Shown in pieces: positions 47,114 to 58,510 of a stretch of 64,000 bases of DNA. The first letter of the stretch is position 1, and the number at the start of each line of letters is the position of its first letter. Source of the stretch: Lactifluus volemus (lineage: Eukaryota > Basidiomycota > Agaricomycetes > Russulales > Russulaceae); contig WTXI01000161.1 of NCBI GenBank assembly GCA_022376515.1, forward strand, positions 19,901 to 83,900. The letters run 5' to 3'. A program made the translations under genes and the position numbers. The notes beneath the pieces are model-generated. The model saw only the letters and a list, made by a program, of their open reading frames with translations. It was not told the origin of the DNA and made no database searches.

Positions 47114-47149
47114 ATACCCCCTCTCTAGAAGGCAGTCCCACCTGCCACC

Positions 47150-48490
47150 TTAGTCAGTTTTACGTCGTGACTGGGACGGACCGGCGACACAAGCGTCCAG
47201 TACTTCCATCTGTTTGCGCTTCCTCCTGATTTCCTCGGCTGTGCCATCCAGAAGACACCCACCGCCGTGCCATGTGTGGTCCTCGGGAACACGGCATACC
47301 CCAAGCCCTGGCATACACGAGAAGTGGGGGAAGGGGCACCCGTCGCTGTTGTGGGTCATCATTCTGTCATGAAAACGGCAGTGCTTCAGTTCTCTACGTG
47401 GCGTAGAGTCATTTGGAAAATCGAATCTCTGAAGACCTCCGGAATCGAGTCCCAGGCGATCAAGTCCGTGTGGGTGAAGAGTAAGGCGCGCTCGTGGTTC
47501 CATATTCCGATCTCTCTGCTGAGGACCCCTGGGATTACCGTCCCTCTGGTCGAGCCAGTACTCGGTGGTCCCATAGGTGGGGAACGCTTGAATGGCTTCG
47601 TCCTGCGTGCTAACTGGGGTCGTCTGGGTGCCGACATTGCGGGTCTGAGGGGGCGGATCCGGGAGCCAACCGTCTGTCTGCGCCGCCACGACAGCGGGGG
47701 TCGTGGGAGCACGAAGGAGGTTGATCTGCAATTTGCCTTCGTCATCTTCTTCAAACCATTCTTCTTCAGGGGTCTCTGGTCTAGCGAAGTCACCCAGCCT
47801 TTGGGCAACCATGGTGCTACGGCCGTCAGTAAAGATGCGGGTGCGTCTCTGAGCTCCGGGGTGGTCTCTTCTCCACTTGAAGTCGAAAAGGCAGTGAAGA
47901 CACTGTCGGGTATCCTCGTAGTACTTATAGGGATTGTAAGGCCACTCGTAGTTGTTTTCGCGCCCCACTGGCCAATCATAGGGGATCCCCAAGCACACGA
48001 GACGGACTTGACGATAATCAACAATAAAGGAGCCCGGGGAAATGCGATGTTCTCGTTTGGGTCGAAGAAGTCGGCGTCCGCCCGGGAGGCTTGGAAGATT
48101 TGAGGAAGGGAGAGGTCGATGTTCGCGGATTGGATTTCCTCCCAAGTGTAAGGGAGTGAGGTGACAGGGGAGTTAGTAATGGGAAGCGCAGATGGCCTCC
48201 CGACAGTAGTGTTTGTGTTCGCTATGATGGGAGTAGGTGATGTGGATCTGTCGTTTGAGGAAGAACTCGCGGAAATGAGGGATGAGGAAAGGGGGTTCGT
48301 TGGGCTCTTGAAAGAGGGAGCGAAGCTGCATTGTTCTTTACCCATTCTTCCTCGTCTTATTATAATCTTCTTCGCTTTTGTTGGGTTCTGTTTGTGGAAC
48401 TCTTCCACCAGATCGTCCGCGTGTACTTGATCAGCTGGCTCCCAGGTGTTATGAGCATGTGGGTATCCTTCCCATTTTAGGAAGTACTCG
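47150..48490 (-). pseudogene. Gypsy integrase C-terminal chromodomain and unusual Cys/His-rich extension
   Basis: In element sense, the chromodomain (YFLKWEGYPHAHNTWEPADQ) lies just upstream of about 48408 and is followed by a basic segment (KAKKIIIRRGR), a Ser/Pro-rich linker, then TWEEIQSANIDLSLPQIFQ. A frame change near 48040 leads into a long open region (to 47150) with YRQVRLVCLGIPYDWP, a CLHCLF pair and an HCRFHD...C..PHFSC cluster before the stop, 36 bp from the LTR. About 400 residues beyond the chromodomain is far more than usual for a Tf1/chromovirus polyprotein. Function unknown; the Cys/His groups suggest metal binding. It could be a separate 3' gene in an intact relative. Confidence 0.65.
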
Positions 48491-51400
48491 AGGCGCCCCT
48501 TGCCACGCCCTTTCGCCTGGAGTCCAATACTTGTTCGACCTCGTATTCTTCTTCTCCTTCTATTACGTCAGGAGCTGGCTCTGTGAAGGCTTGTCCATTT
48601 TCCTCCATCTCCTTATATGGGGATAGAAGAGACGCGTGGAAGACGGGGTGGACACGTTTCTGACGCCACTGATCCGGGAGTTTCAGCTTGAATACCACCG
48701 GGTTGATCACCTGGATCACAGGGAAGGGACCGTATCGTTTTGGGGCTAATTTGGCAAAGGGATGTGACGTTTTGAGATTCTTCCCATCTAGCCAAACTTG
48801 GTCCCCCTCCTTGAAAGGTACATACGCCCGTCTGCCCTTTTCCGCACGTTCCGCTTCTGGAGGAGATCTTGCGCCCTTTGGATCGCTTGGCGCGCTTGGT
48901 TACGTTTTTCCATCAGATAATCTTTGCGCCGTTCCACTGCTGGCATCTTCCCTTCCTTATCCGTTTGCCACACCGTGGGCGTGTGCCCCATGAGTAAGTC
49001 GAACGGGGTTTGTTTCGTTGTTTCATTGATCCACGAGTTGTGTACGAATTGGGCTAGGGGCAACCAGCTGACCCAGTCATTCTGTTGGAAATTTCCATAG
49101 ACGCGCAGGTATTGTTCTAGCCATTGGTTCGTTCGTTCCGATTGGCCATCTGTCTGGGGGTGGTATGCCGTACTGATGTTCTGGTCGATTCCTAATTGTC
49201 TACACAATTCTCTTGTCCATTTTGACGCGAAGCGCGGGTCGCGATCCGAGATCACCCGCTTTGGAGGGCCGTAATGGGGGAACACCTCTTTGGCGTAGCA
49301 TCTCGCAACCCCTTCGCTGTCGATGGTTTTATTGCAGGGGATGAAGAATGCTGCTTTGCTACAATCGTGGTCGGTGATGGTCAGAATGCTATCGTAGCCT
49401 TGTGACTCTGGGAGATCTGTGATCAGGTCTAAGGCAATCATCGAATACGGGGCGTAGCTTTGTTTCGGGGGTATAGGCACCAAGGGGACTTTAGGTCTGG
49501 TCGTGCCGCTCTTGGTGCTTTGGCAAGTTGCACATCCTTGCACGTATTTGGTGATGAACGTTCTCATTGTGGGCCACCAGTAGTCCTTGGCGATTGTGGA
49601 CCAAGTTCTCATGATTCCTGGGTGCCCTGCCATCTTGTGGTCATGGTACATTTGTAGGATGCTTCGGTGCACTGTGGGGTCTTCTGGAACTGCCAGCCGG
49701 TCGTGGTGATACCACTTGGTTCCAAAGCGTGTTTGGTGCTTTGCACTCCTTCTGTCTTTGTCCATTCTTCTAGCTGTTGTGGTGCCGTTCTTGGGCCGCT
49801 CCACTTCCTGCTCCAGCGACTGCTCTTCGGTGAATAGTCGTACAAAGAGTTCCGGGGGTAGGACCAGCACATCTTCGTGATCGCTCTCCCCTTGATCACA
49901 CCCCGGTCGCCGTGACAGAGGGTCAGCTTTGTTAGTCTTTCCAGGCCGGTGTACGATCTTCATGTTGTACTCCGCCATCTTTGGGATGTAGCGTGCTACC
50001 CGTCTACTAATCTTGTGGGCCTCCCGATAGTACTGGAGGTTCGCGTGATCGCTGACAACTGTAATGACGTGTGGGGAGCTTAGCAGGAGATGTCGCCAAT
50101 GTTCCAACCCTCGGATCATGGCTAATAGTTCCCGATCATGGATATCGTAGTTTCTTTCGGCTTGGTTGAACGTTCGCGAGTAGTAGCCCACAGGTCGCAA
50201 CTTCTGATCCTTGTCGGGTTGATGGAGAATCGCCCCACTAGCGTATTGCGAAGCGTCGACCTCTAGCACGAATGGCTCAGCTAAGTTAGGTCTTTGTAGA
50301 ACCGGATCACTAGTGACTGCATTAATCAGTTGGTCCACCGCCTTCGTACATTCTTCCGTCCATTCGAACTTGGTTGTTTTCTTTAATAGGTTGGTCAGGG
50401 GCCTAGCCACATTCGCAAATCCTGGAATGAACTGCCGTTGATAGCCCAAGACCCCAAGCGTGCTGCGGACCTCCCGCACTGATTTCAGTTGTCGAGGCCA
50501 GTCCGCCAGACCCATGCTTCTTGCTTGGGTCGATGCGAATGGTGCCCTGATCAATGACATACCCCAGAAACTCTATCTCCTTCCTGGCGAACTGACACTT
50601 TTCTGGCTTCAGGAAGAGCGACTCCTTTTCCAAGATTTCTAGGTACTCCTTGGTGATCTGGTCATGTAGTTCTGGGTCGTCAGGGGTTACAATAAGGAAG
50701 TCGTCCAGATACCAATGCACCCAACGAGGGTACTTCTTCTTCAGATCAGCAAAGATGCGATCTGCCATTCGCTGGAAGGCAGCCGGCGCGTTGCATAGTC
50801 CAAAAGGCATGACTTTAGCTTCAAATAGACCTTCGTTCGTTTTAACCGCCGTGATCCATTGGCTATCGGGGTGGATTCTGATGTTGTAGTATCCGTCTCT
50901 AATGTCGAATTTGGACATGAGCTTAGCGTCCCCCATTTGGTCGAAGATGGTGTCGATGCGGGGAAGGGGGTACACGTCCTTTATCGTCCATTCGTTCACC
51001 TTTCTGTAGTCGTAGACTGGTCTCAATTTCCCGTCCTGCTTCTTGATATAGAAGAAGGGGCTGGACCACGCCGACGTTGACCTCGTGATGTAACCTTTGG
51101 CCTGCTGCTCGGTGAGGAACGTTCGCATGGACTTGGTTTCTTCCGTCGTTAGTTTGTACGTTTGCAGTTGATGGTCTTTGGGGCATCCGGCAACAGTGTA
51201 ATGACAAGGTCTTCTGGTCGCGAGGGGGGGAAGCGTTTTGCCTCTTCTTCGGAGAAAACTTTGGCATACTTCTGGAACTGCTCTGGGACCGCCACCTTGC
51301 TCTGCCCCTTTCCTTCCCGTTGTGCCCATTGTTGGCTGAAACTTGTCTTGCATACTTTCATTCTTCGCGCTGCCCACTTCAACTTCCAGCTTCACCCCGT

Positions 51401-51841
51401 GGTGGAAAGCTTGATAGGTGGCCCACGAACCTTCCCATCCTTCCAATCGATTTGTGGGTCAAACTCTCGCAACCAAGGATATCCTAAGATAATTCGATCT
51501 TCGCCCAAGTTCATGATGAAGAAGACTTGCGCCACTTCCTTTCGTCCTTTCAGGATATTGAGGAGACAGTAGCTGGTGATCTTCCCATCTTGATTTTCCG
51601 TTCCATCTACGTTAAACACCGTCCGTGGCTCTCAGAGGTCTATCGATCCCAGACCTAGTTTTTCCACCATTCTTGGGTCGATGAAATTTTCTGTAGCACC
51701 ACTGTCGAGTAGTGCTTTTTCGGCAGCCGTCTTAGTCGCGCTCGTGAACGATAGGGGAACGTCCAGTGTATTGGTTCTCGAGATACGACATATTTGAGTA
51801 AGACGGGCTCGCACCCAGGCTGCATGGGTCGAGCCATTCAA
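48477..51841 (-). pseudogene. Gypsy pol: protease, reverse transcriptase, RNase H, integrase (frameshifted)
   Basis: The frame follows gag directly. Protease LLDSGATENFI near 51700; an in-frame TGA near 51632 sits where an Arg codon is expected; ILGYPWL follows. RT: KLRPVYDYRKVN, MPFGLCNAPAAFQ and the catalytic YLDD near 50715. RNase H: EVDASQYASG near 50260 and NYDIHDRELLA. Integrase zinc HHCC (HDHKMAGH, CATCQ), then catalytic residues in LDLITD, ISDRDPRF and GQSERTNQWLEQY. A chromo-shadow-like end HPVFHASLL is seen near 48640. Frame changes occur near 51392, 51165, 50520, 48790 and 48480. The element is therefore not autonomous now. Confidence 0.88.
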
Positions 51842-53816
51842 AAATCCTCTTCTTCTACCAGTCCGTCCAAGGCACCGTTGAAGGCTCCTTTTCCAATTTT
51901 GGCTCTGATGCTCCTGAGCATCTGGATGGGATCTTCGTCGTCGCCAACTTGAGTAGTTTCGTCATCTTCCTTCTTGCTAGCTCTGGCCTTGGGTTGCTGA
52001 GCTGGTCTGGGACCGTTTTGTCCTTTCTTTTTAGGACAATCCCTGGAGAGGTGGCCTTGTTCTTTGCAGAAGAAACACCGCCCTTCCCTTCTCAGCCTTT
52101 GCTTCTCGTCTGTTTTTGCTGAGTCGGTCCTGGTAACATCGATATCCATAGCCCAGGGGTCTTTCTGAGGGGGGGCCTCTTTCTTCTTGGCCATGAGCTG
52201 GCTGGCCCAGCGTGGCACGTCCTTCCTGAAGCTGATTTCATGCTTCAATTGTTGGTAAGCGTCGTGGTGCTGGGTGGCCAACTCTTGCCAGCCTCGCAGA
52301 GTGTTTGGGTTCGCCCCTACTTGTTTGAGCATACTGGTGAGAGCCCTAGGTCCAACCCCCTTTTGTACATTCTGATGGTGCCGTTGCTGTCGGCGTCCCA
52401 TCCTGCCTTCTTCCTGAGGCGGTTGAACTCAGCCGTATACTGGGCCAGGTTTCCTTTCTTCATCTCTAGGTGTTCTAGCCTCGTGATCGCGTCGTCTTCT
52501 TCATTGGTATCTTTGAAGGCGTCATCTAGGGCGTCCTCAAAGTTGGTCCACAGGATTTCTGCATTTTCCCCATGCTGGACTACTTCTTGCTCAATGGTGT
52601 CCAGGTAGTCTTGTACCCATGCCGACACCAGTGGTCCTTTAACCATTCCTAACATTGTCATGACGCGATTGTAGGGGATCAACATGTCATCGTGGTTTCG
52701 GTTGATGGCTTTGTACATGCGCCATTCGGTTTTGAAGACGTCGTACAGGCCTTTTTCTCCTTTAAATGGCGTGGGTGGTATTCCTTTTAGTCCGTTTCTA
52801 GGGGGAGCAACTGGTTGAGCTCCAGCTGCGCGACTGCTGCACCTCCGCCTCCTCCGCCACCGCCACCTCCACCACCGCCACCGCCACCGCCGCCACCGCC
52901 ACCGCCGCCACCCCCTTGACTGGGCCTGCTGCGGTCGTGGTTTGTACTGGCTGGGTCACTGTGGCCGAGCGAGTAAACATTGGTGTTGGCGAGGCGATGC
53001 TGAGCGCACTCATGGCGCGGTCTATGGGGGTAACTGGGGTAACCAGTCTGGGTCCTCATTTTCTTGTGTTGGCGGGGGCTGTCTGGTTTGGTTGCTTTCT
53101 GAGGAGGAGTTTTCTCCAGTTGAATCCTGTTGGGGGACGTTCCCCCACCTTCGTCCTCGCTTTCATCTTCACTTGTTTCTGATGGTTGCATCGAAGGGGG
53201 GAGGGCTAGTTCATTGAGGATGTAGTCGTATTTGGTGAACTTCATCGTGGGATCGGTCCAGTAATCTTCGTTTGACCAATAGATGTTGTACCACCGATTA
53301 TTGATGAATTCGCAGGGAGATCTGTACTTAGTTCTTGATCCTGCTTCTTCGTGATAGGAGTGATAGGTTGTCGGTTTCTGGTATAACTGATGCGTTTGTC
53401 TCCTTTCTTCCAGGAATCTGATGCTTCCTTTCTGCTCGATGGTTAGGTCGTCGTCTTCTCTGGGAGTGACTCTAGTTCCTAGGTCGTCTTCGTTTGTATC
53501 CCAGATCACGATCAAAGACCCGTCGTTATTCCTGTCCAGCCTTGCGCGTGAAAAGCATATGATCCCCCGGTAGATAGAGGATCAACGTGTTTCCTTGTTC
53601 AGACTGGAACAGCTCTGTTCCTGCACCCAAGATTATTTCTAGGTGCCCGATGGTGCGTACGCAGGAGATGCTGACTTCTTTCCAGCACCTTTGCTCCGAT
53701 CTTCGTTTGGCGTTATACTGTTTCTGTATTGCCTCGTTCTTGTTCAAGTGTGCGTCAATCAACAATTCTTTGATTCGCAGGTAGGTTGGTTGTTGTAGAT
53801 AGTCCCAGATGGACAT
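51838..53816 (-). pseudogene. Gypsy gag with zinc knuckle and polyglycine tract (frameshifted)
   Basis: ATG 53816 opens the N-terminal part (MSIWDYLQQPTYLRIKELL). A frame change occurs near 53526, then DTNEDDLGTR and YWTDPTMKFTKYDYILNELA. A GGN trinucleotide tract (52845-52915) encodes polyglycine, in which the frame also changes. The capsid-like region with WTNFEDALDDAF and AQYTAEFNRLRKKAGW spans about 52700-52400, with another shift near 52330. A CCHC knuckle, CFFCKEQGHLSRDC, lies near 52080, followed by an acidic end EEEDF and TGA at 51838. Pol starts without a gap. Confidence 0.85.
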
Positions 53817-53827
53817 CTACTGGTGAG

Positions 53828-53839
53828 AGCTTCGGCTTT
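53828..53839 (-). promoter_or_regulatory. Self-priming site of the gypsy element
   Basis: AAAGCCGAAGCT in element sense, directly after the 5' LTR. It is perfectly complementary to AGCTTCGGCTTT at 54071-54082 within the LTR, about 33 nt downstream of a TATAAG box, where transcription should begin. No tRNA-type TGG site is present. This is the arrangement of Tf1/sushi self-priming elements. Confidence 0.75.
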
Positions 53840-54353
53840 TGTTACGGCTCGACTAGGGCCGGGTCCCAACTAGGGTTCTGGTTGTTCTGGTCTCTCCTAA
53901 GACCTGGGCTCAGGGACACTCCAAGTGTCGACGCGCTGAGTCCTGTGGTGTTGTAGCACAACCACCAAGCTTCGATGACCCTACTAGGGCGTATAGGAGG
54001 GTAAGAGAAGAGAGGAAAGAGGAGAGGAGAAGTTCTGTCTTTCTGGAGAGGAAACAAGTCGATTTGAGTCAAAGCCGAAGCTGGGGTACAAGCTACCAGC
54101 TGAGGCCTACTTATACAGTTTATGCTAATTGTTCTACCAAACTAGGGTGGACAATAGGCATGAGATCAAGAACAATAGGGAATGCGAACAATAGGGACTC
54201 GGAACAATAACACTGGACGGAACGAGACGAACAATAGGAAGTCAGAACAATAGAATCAGTCAGCACAATAAGAACGATGTGGAAGGGACGTCATCAGGGT
54301 GAGTAAGCGTGTTTAGGAAGCATAAGGTCCAACTTGTCCTGCATTCCGTAACA
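53840..54353 (-). repeat. Gypsy 5' LTR
   Basis: 514 bp. Element-sense order: U3 with repeated CTATTGTTC motifs (54127-54270), a TATAAG box near 54113, the predicted RNA start near 54082, and R/U5 to 53840. Confidence 0.92.
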
Positions 54354-54358
54354 GGGTG

Positions 54359-54779
54359 TGAATATCAGGGCCGGGGTAACAGGTTAAAGCTCAGATTCAA
54401 TTTCAGCTGATATCAACTTGGCAATCTCCAGGAGCAGCAGCTGAGAGCAGATCTCTCCTCAAGGTTGCATATGAATGAGCGCCACTGGAGAGCACAGGTA
54501 TACTCAATTACGGTGTGTAGAGGTAATGCACGCTCTAAGCAACTTTGAGCGTCAAAGTCCAGCTCTCTATTTCATAACTCGTGACGTGCCTGGAGGTATC
54601 GCGTCTCGCAAGCGTCTCGTGGTCTATGTGTGACAAGGAATAGTGTGAATACAAATTGTTCGAGAGCAAAAGAAGAGCCTGAGGAATTGTCATCAAGGTA
54701 GAAAGTGATGGAGTGACAAGTAGCTCAAAGACATTAGAGTTAGTTGCTTTTCTTAGAAAAAAGGACCATTTGTTTTTAC
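54359..54779. other. Flank shared with the paralogous block at 60304-60842
   Basis: No gene. Sequence such as CAGGTTAAAGCTCAGATTCA and CTCCAGGAGCAGCAG recurs at 60320-60380. Ends with CCATTTGTTTTTAC (54766-54779), the left target duplication of the LINE. Confidence 0.6.
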
Positions 54780-55209
54780 TTTTTTTTTTTTTTTTTTAAA
54801 TCAGCATTTATATCCCGCAACATGTGACTATGACAAAGACGCGGTCCCTATGGGTACAGGAATGGATCAGGCGGCGGGGGAGTGTGGGTGAGGTATAACG
54901 TTGGGCTGGACGGAAGGATGGCTGTTTTGGGGGCGGGGAAGGGAGTAGAGAGTGGGTACTATCTACAGTGAGAAGGTGTACAATCTATCTAAGGGGACAT
55001 CATCCCGGGTTCCACGCTTCTCTCGGGGCTATGCAGGCGCGCGTCGCTTTCAAGAAGCGAGTCATGGCAGCACCACCCTCGGCTGTGCCTAGGAGAACGG
55101 GGGGGAAATATCGCGGTCGATCGGCGGAGGATTTCTTGGCGGGCGTCTGTATATAGTGGGCAATGCGAGACCACATGGTCTACGGTCTGAAGGGGTTCCC
55201 TGCAGGGGG
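54780..55209 (-). mobile_element. 5'-truncated LINE (non-LTR retrotransposon), 430 bp
   Basis: A T-run (54780-54797) is the poly-A tail on the minus strand. The 14-bp target duplication CCATTTGTTTTTAC flanks it (54766-54779 and 55210-55223). It retains the last codons of the LINE polyprotein: CREPLQTVDHVVSHCPLY followed by DARQEIL, the C-terminal Cys/His motif typical of fungal and animal LINE ORF2. Stop near 54989, then a 3' UTR homologous to 925-1057. Copy F's flank at 60829 (CCATTTGTATATCG) is the unoccupied paralogous site. Confidence 0.85.
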
Positions 55210-55525
55210 CCATTTGTTTTTACAAGGAACGACTGCTCTGTCGACACATACGCGTCGGCCCGGGATACACGGAATGAGAAAGAATCAGCAGAAACAGTGA
55301 GGCGGGGTATAGCGATATTGTACTCGAACCAACCCTCATCAGAGACAACCTCTGAGACTAGCGTAATGAGGAAAATCAACGATTTCTCCGAAGTCTCCAA
55401 AAGATACGTGCACTTTACAAACTCCTCTGAGCTCCCAGTCCAGGGCCTGTCGAGCCACCGCCACTCCCGCTACACCTCCAACACAAGAAAATGTATATAA
55501 ACTACATGAGATAGCCTGGTAGTCA

Positions 55526-57364
55526 CTAAACAGGTGACTCCACAATGGAAATGACCTTTTCCTTGCTCGAAGTTACGTCCTCATCGGACCATAGTTTGTG
55601 TTCTTCAACACCCAGTTGCTCATCAAGTGACCTCGAATCGGTTTTCCTTGGAAATGAGTCATCATGGCGTGTGGTGTGTACGACCACATCCATCGGGCTG
55701 AGCGGGATAACCCTACTGACGTTGGAATCCACTTTAACCTTCGCAAATGAGATACGACTAAGCGGAAGGCCCGAGCTGTTAACACCGCAGCAAGAATCAG
55801 CCACATGAGTAGGGAGATGCATGTCAAGGGGGCCATACGTGTCAGAGGAAAAGTGTATAAGAGAACGATAGACTCGCGTTGCAGAGATTGTCACTGATAT
55901 CAGGGAAGGTACCTGAAACATCTGAATTACGGACCACGTAAGAGACCGGCAGCATTTCTCTACTCGTGATAAAGGAAGAGCATACAAGATTAAACTGTTC
56001 TGGAATTTCGAGATCGATCAATCTGGATCGCTGGTGAGCTGCAGAGAAATAAATTTACCGTTTATGTTCAAAATAAGGAACACCTGAGACAAGAATGTGC
56101 GATGAGCAAAGAGGAGACGGTGAGGAACTATCAGTAGTAGTCGGACTGACCGCTGGTAGGATCCCAGCAAAAACGACAAGTGAGAGCGAAATAATGCCCT
56201 TCCCAACAGAAGACACATCAGCGCATCGAAAGGGCTACGGCCATAGAAATATGCCACCACCAACCTGTTTCAATAGGAAACTTCCCAGATCGAACATGCC
56301 ACCACCTCCCAGGCGGAGGCGAAGCAGACCGGCAAGCACCATAAGAAGCAATATGACGTCAGTGGCGAGCGTGGCGAGAACGTTAAGTTTAGTGATGTCT
56401 GAGTTGGGCACCTCACAGAGGCCGGCCACGGGTCTCCAAACAGAATGGAGCTGGGAATGGATAAGTCTGGCACCAACTAGTTCAAACATGTTGTTTACCC
56501 GCACTGTTCCTGACAACAAATCACATGTCTATGAGATTCCTGGTAAGGGAAGCAAGAAGAGATTTACCTTGGATGAGGAATGCAATGTTTATTCCCCATA
56601 CGCTGGTTCCAAGCGCCAGAACAATCTTATTATAGTTCCAAATGGCGATGCTGGTGCCATCATCAGCTTTCCTAATTTCCTTCCGGAAAACGAATCCAAG
56701 CATGAGAGTACAGAATTGGGCGTACACGCGAAGTAATATTAACAATGACGCGCAGGCTATTGAAAAGAAGGCGAATGACTAAAGAGTGCCAAGGTGGAAA
56801 TCGATTAGCGTTCACTTAGAAAACCGAAGTGCATCTGAGACGTTACCCACAAATTGAGCAATAATAAAACTCTTGTGATCATCATGATCGTCACTGACTT
56901 ACACGGGTGTAGAGAGGGAAATGCACATACGTGGCAATCGATTGGTCTCGAGATAGAAAATCGATGAGGCTGAGGATTATGTTGACGAGGGTGGCTATCC
57001 GTGTAAGCGAGTAAATCTAACGAAGAGTAAAAGTCAGTCCCCGATCTCTCAGTGAGGCCCCATCACTACTGGCCCATATTGTCCAACGGTAGGGGCGATG
57101 ACCTCGGATGATGCTCCACTCGAAGTCCAGAGTAGTGAAAAATTCCCAACTGAAAGTAGAACGTTAACATCAAAGGGTATCTATTGAAAGGGAAGCAACA
57201 AACAAGAAGATGCCATAAAAGGCATGCCAGAGCTTTACTAAAGTCACTGTTGATTCGCAGATTCACTCAGGATTGGGCGTTCTAAACCCGGAGCGAGTCC
57301 TCAGGAGCATACGCACAGGTATCATGCAGGCCCAGGAGTTCGCTGGGATCTCGGAGATTTGCCA
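55526..57364 (-). CDS. 7-TM integral membrane protein family, copy E (functionality doubtful)
   Basis: All 13 exons are recognisable on the minus strand from ATG 57364 to TAG 55526, including the 11-nt (56499-56509) and 14-nt (55986-55999) microexons. TM5 reads DVILLLMVLAGLLRLRLG; TM7 follows MFQVPSLISVTISATR. The tail carries RISFAKVKVDSN and ends VISIVESPV. Two problems: the donor after the WTIW exon is GC instead of GT, and exon 4 lacks one base before the usual donor. A strong GTAAGT 33 nt further on would restore frame and give a longer exon 4. It may be a working gene with altered splicing or an early pseudogene. Confidence 0.6.
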
Positions 57365-57559
57365 TCCTTGCAAAACAAGCTTTGAGGTGGAGGGGAAGGT
57401 GTTTGCTTGTGACTTGACAGCAGCGAACAGTTAAACGCAAAACGACCTGCCAGGCTACACAAATATATAACCCTTTACGTGGTCGCCCTGTGCCTCCGAA
57501 CAAAGGAGATATTCAGTTGATCGAGAATCACAATTTACTGATTGTGCATAGCTTCTCAA
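57365..57559 (-). promoter_or_regulatory. 5' flank of copy E
   Basis: Minus-strand upstream region, conserved with the 5' flanks of copies C, D and F, including the AT-rich TATATTTGTGTAGCC stretch about 100 bp before the start codon. Confidence 0.45.
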
Positions 57560-58510
57560 CTAAACATTATTGATGCCTCCGTCAAAAGGCCCCATAAGCT
57601 GTTCAGCGTGAGAAGAAAGAATACGTCTCCGGACGTTTTAGCACCAAACTGAGTGTTGCAGCAATCAACGGCGAGATTTAGGAGGGCGACGAGGTACCTG
57701 TAAGGGTCGCCCTAATCTTCGACTGTCAAGGTACCTTGGCAACGCTCACACCCACGATTTTGTATGCAGCCCACTGTAACATAGAACTCGATTAAGAATA
57801 ATCGGAGAAAAGATGCACAACAAGTATATTCACAAACAAATCGTTGGATGTACTAACGTCACAACACCTCTCAGGGATTAATATCAGATCAGCCGTCCTC
57901 TGCCCTCTTCATGGATGACCCACCATCAGGGTTGTCTACAAATACGGTATCTGTAGTGACCAAGTTGGCGCTGAAGCTTGGCCCAGGTTCCAGGTAGAGA
58001 CGTGCACAAGAAAAGTCTCGGAGCCGGTAACAAAGGCGCCACATCGGTGGCGTAATACTTCTGATTGAATCCGAAACCTCTTCGGAAGCAAAAGTAGCTT
58101 TGGTAGACGCAACGGGTGCAGTACCATCATCAGCAAGCTCCGAATTGGCAGTTTTCGGAGACACAGCCACAGTGGGAGCCGAAATATACTCCCGAGAAAT
58201 GTTGATCTGGGAGACTGCCTCAGGTAGGTGAGTTTGATAGCTCCGGTGATGGAGGCGACGTTCGCTAAGGGTAACCTATTAGGACTCAGACTTTTGGGTT
58301 CTCCCACCTCCACACAATACAGTACCCATGTGGTTCTTCCTCACACACCTTCAAATGCCTTCTCTACCTCTCCCACGACTTCCCTTCATCGTGAGAGCGC
58401 ACGGTGCATTGTTCGGGGTGACTCCAAGCTCAGATTTACGATTAATCAAGCCGAGAATAACAGGGAATTTGAATGCAGTCTCGACTCGATCGCATAAAAG
58501 CTGAGTGTGA
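57560..58510 (-). pseudogene. Family 2 gene, unit 4 (decayed)
   Basis: Homologous to 41960-42660 and to 63091-63900. Segments GEVEKAFEGV, WVLYCVEVGEPKSLS, ATFASEEVSDSIRSI, ARLYLEPGPSFSANLV and VFVDNPDGGSSMKRAEDG occur in more than one frame with a stop after the last. Lies directly upstream (minus sense) of 7-TM copy E, the same order as in units 1-3. Confidence 0.45.

Larger units (their letters stand above)
46599..54353 (-). mobile_element. Ty3/gypsy chromovirus retrotransposon, degenerate (7755 bp)
   Basis: LTRs 46599-47113 (515 bp, 3' LTR) and 53840-54353 (514 bp, 5' LTR) both start TGTTACGG and end CCGTAACA. Target duplication GGGTG at 46594-46598 and 54354-54358. The LTRs differ at 7 positions and one indel (about 1.4-1.6%). 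Internal order on the minus strand: gag, protease, RT, RNase H, integrase, chromodomain, long C-terminal extension. Several frameshifts and an internal stop make it inactive now. A paralogous empty site is visible at about 60295-60305. Confidence 0.93.

Noticed and set aside
47267..48103. 278-codon plus-strand frame in the gypsy element
   Set aside because: Antisense to the pol extension; no motif.
52845..52915. Polyglycine tract as a functional domain
   Set aside because: GGN microsatellite in a frameshifted gag; likely slippage.
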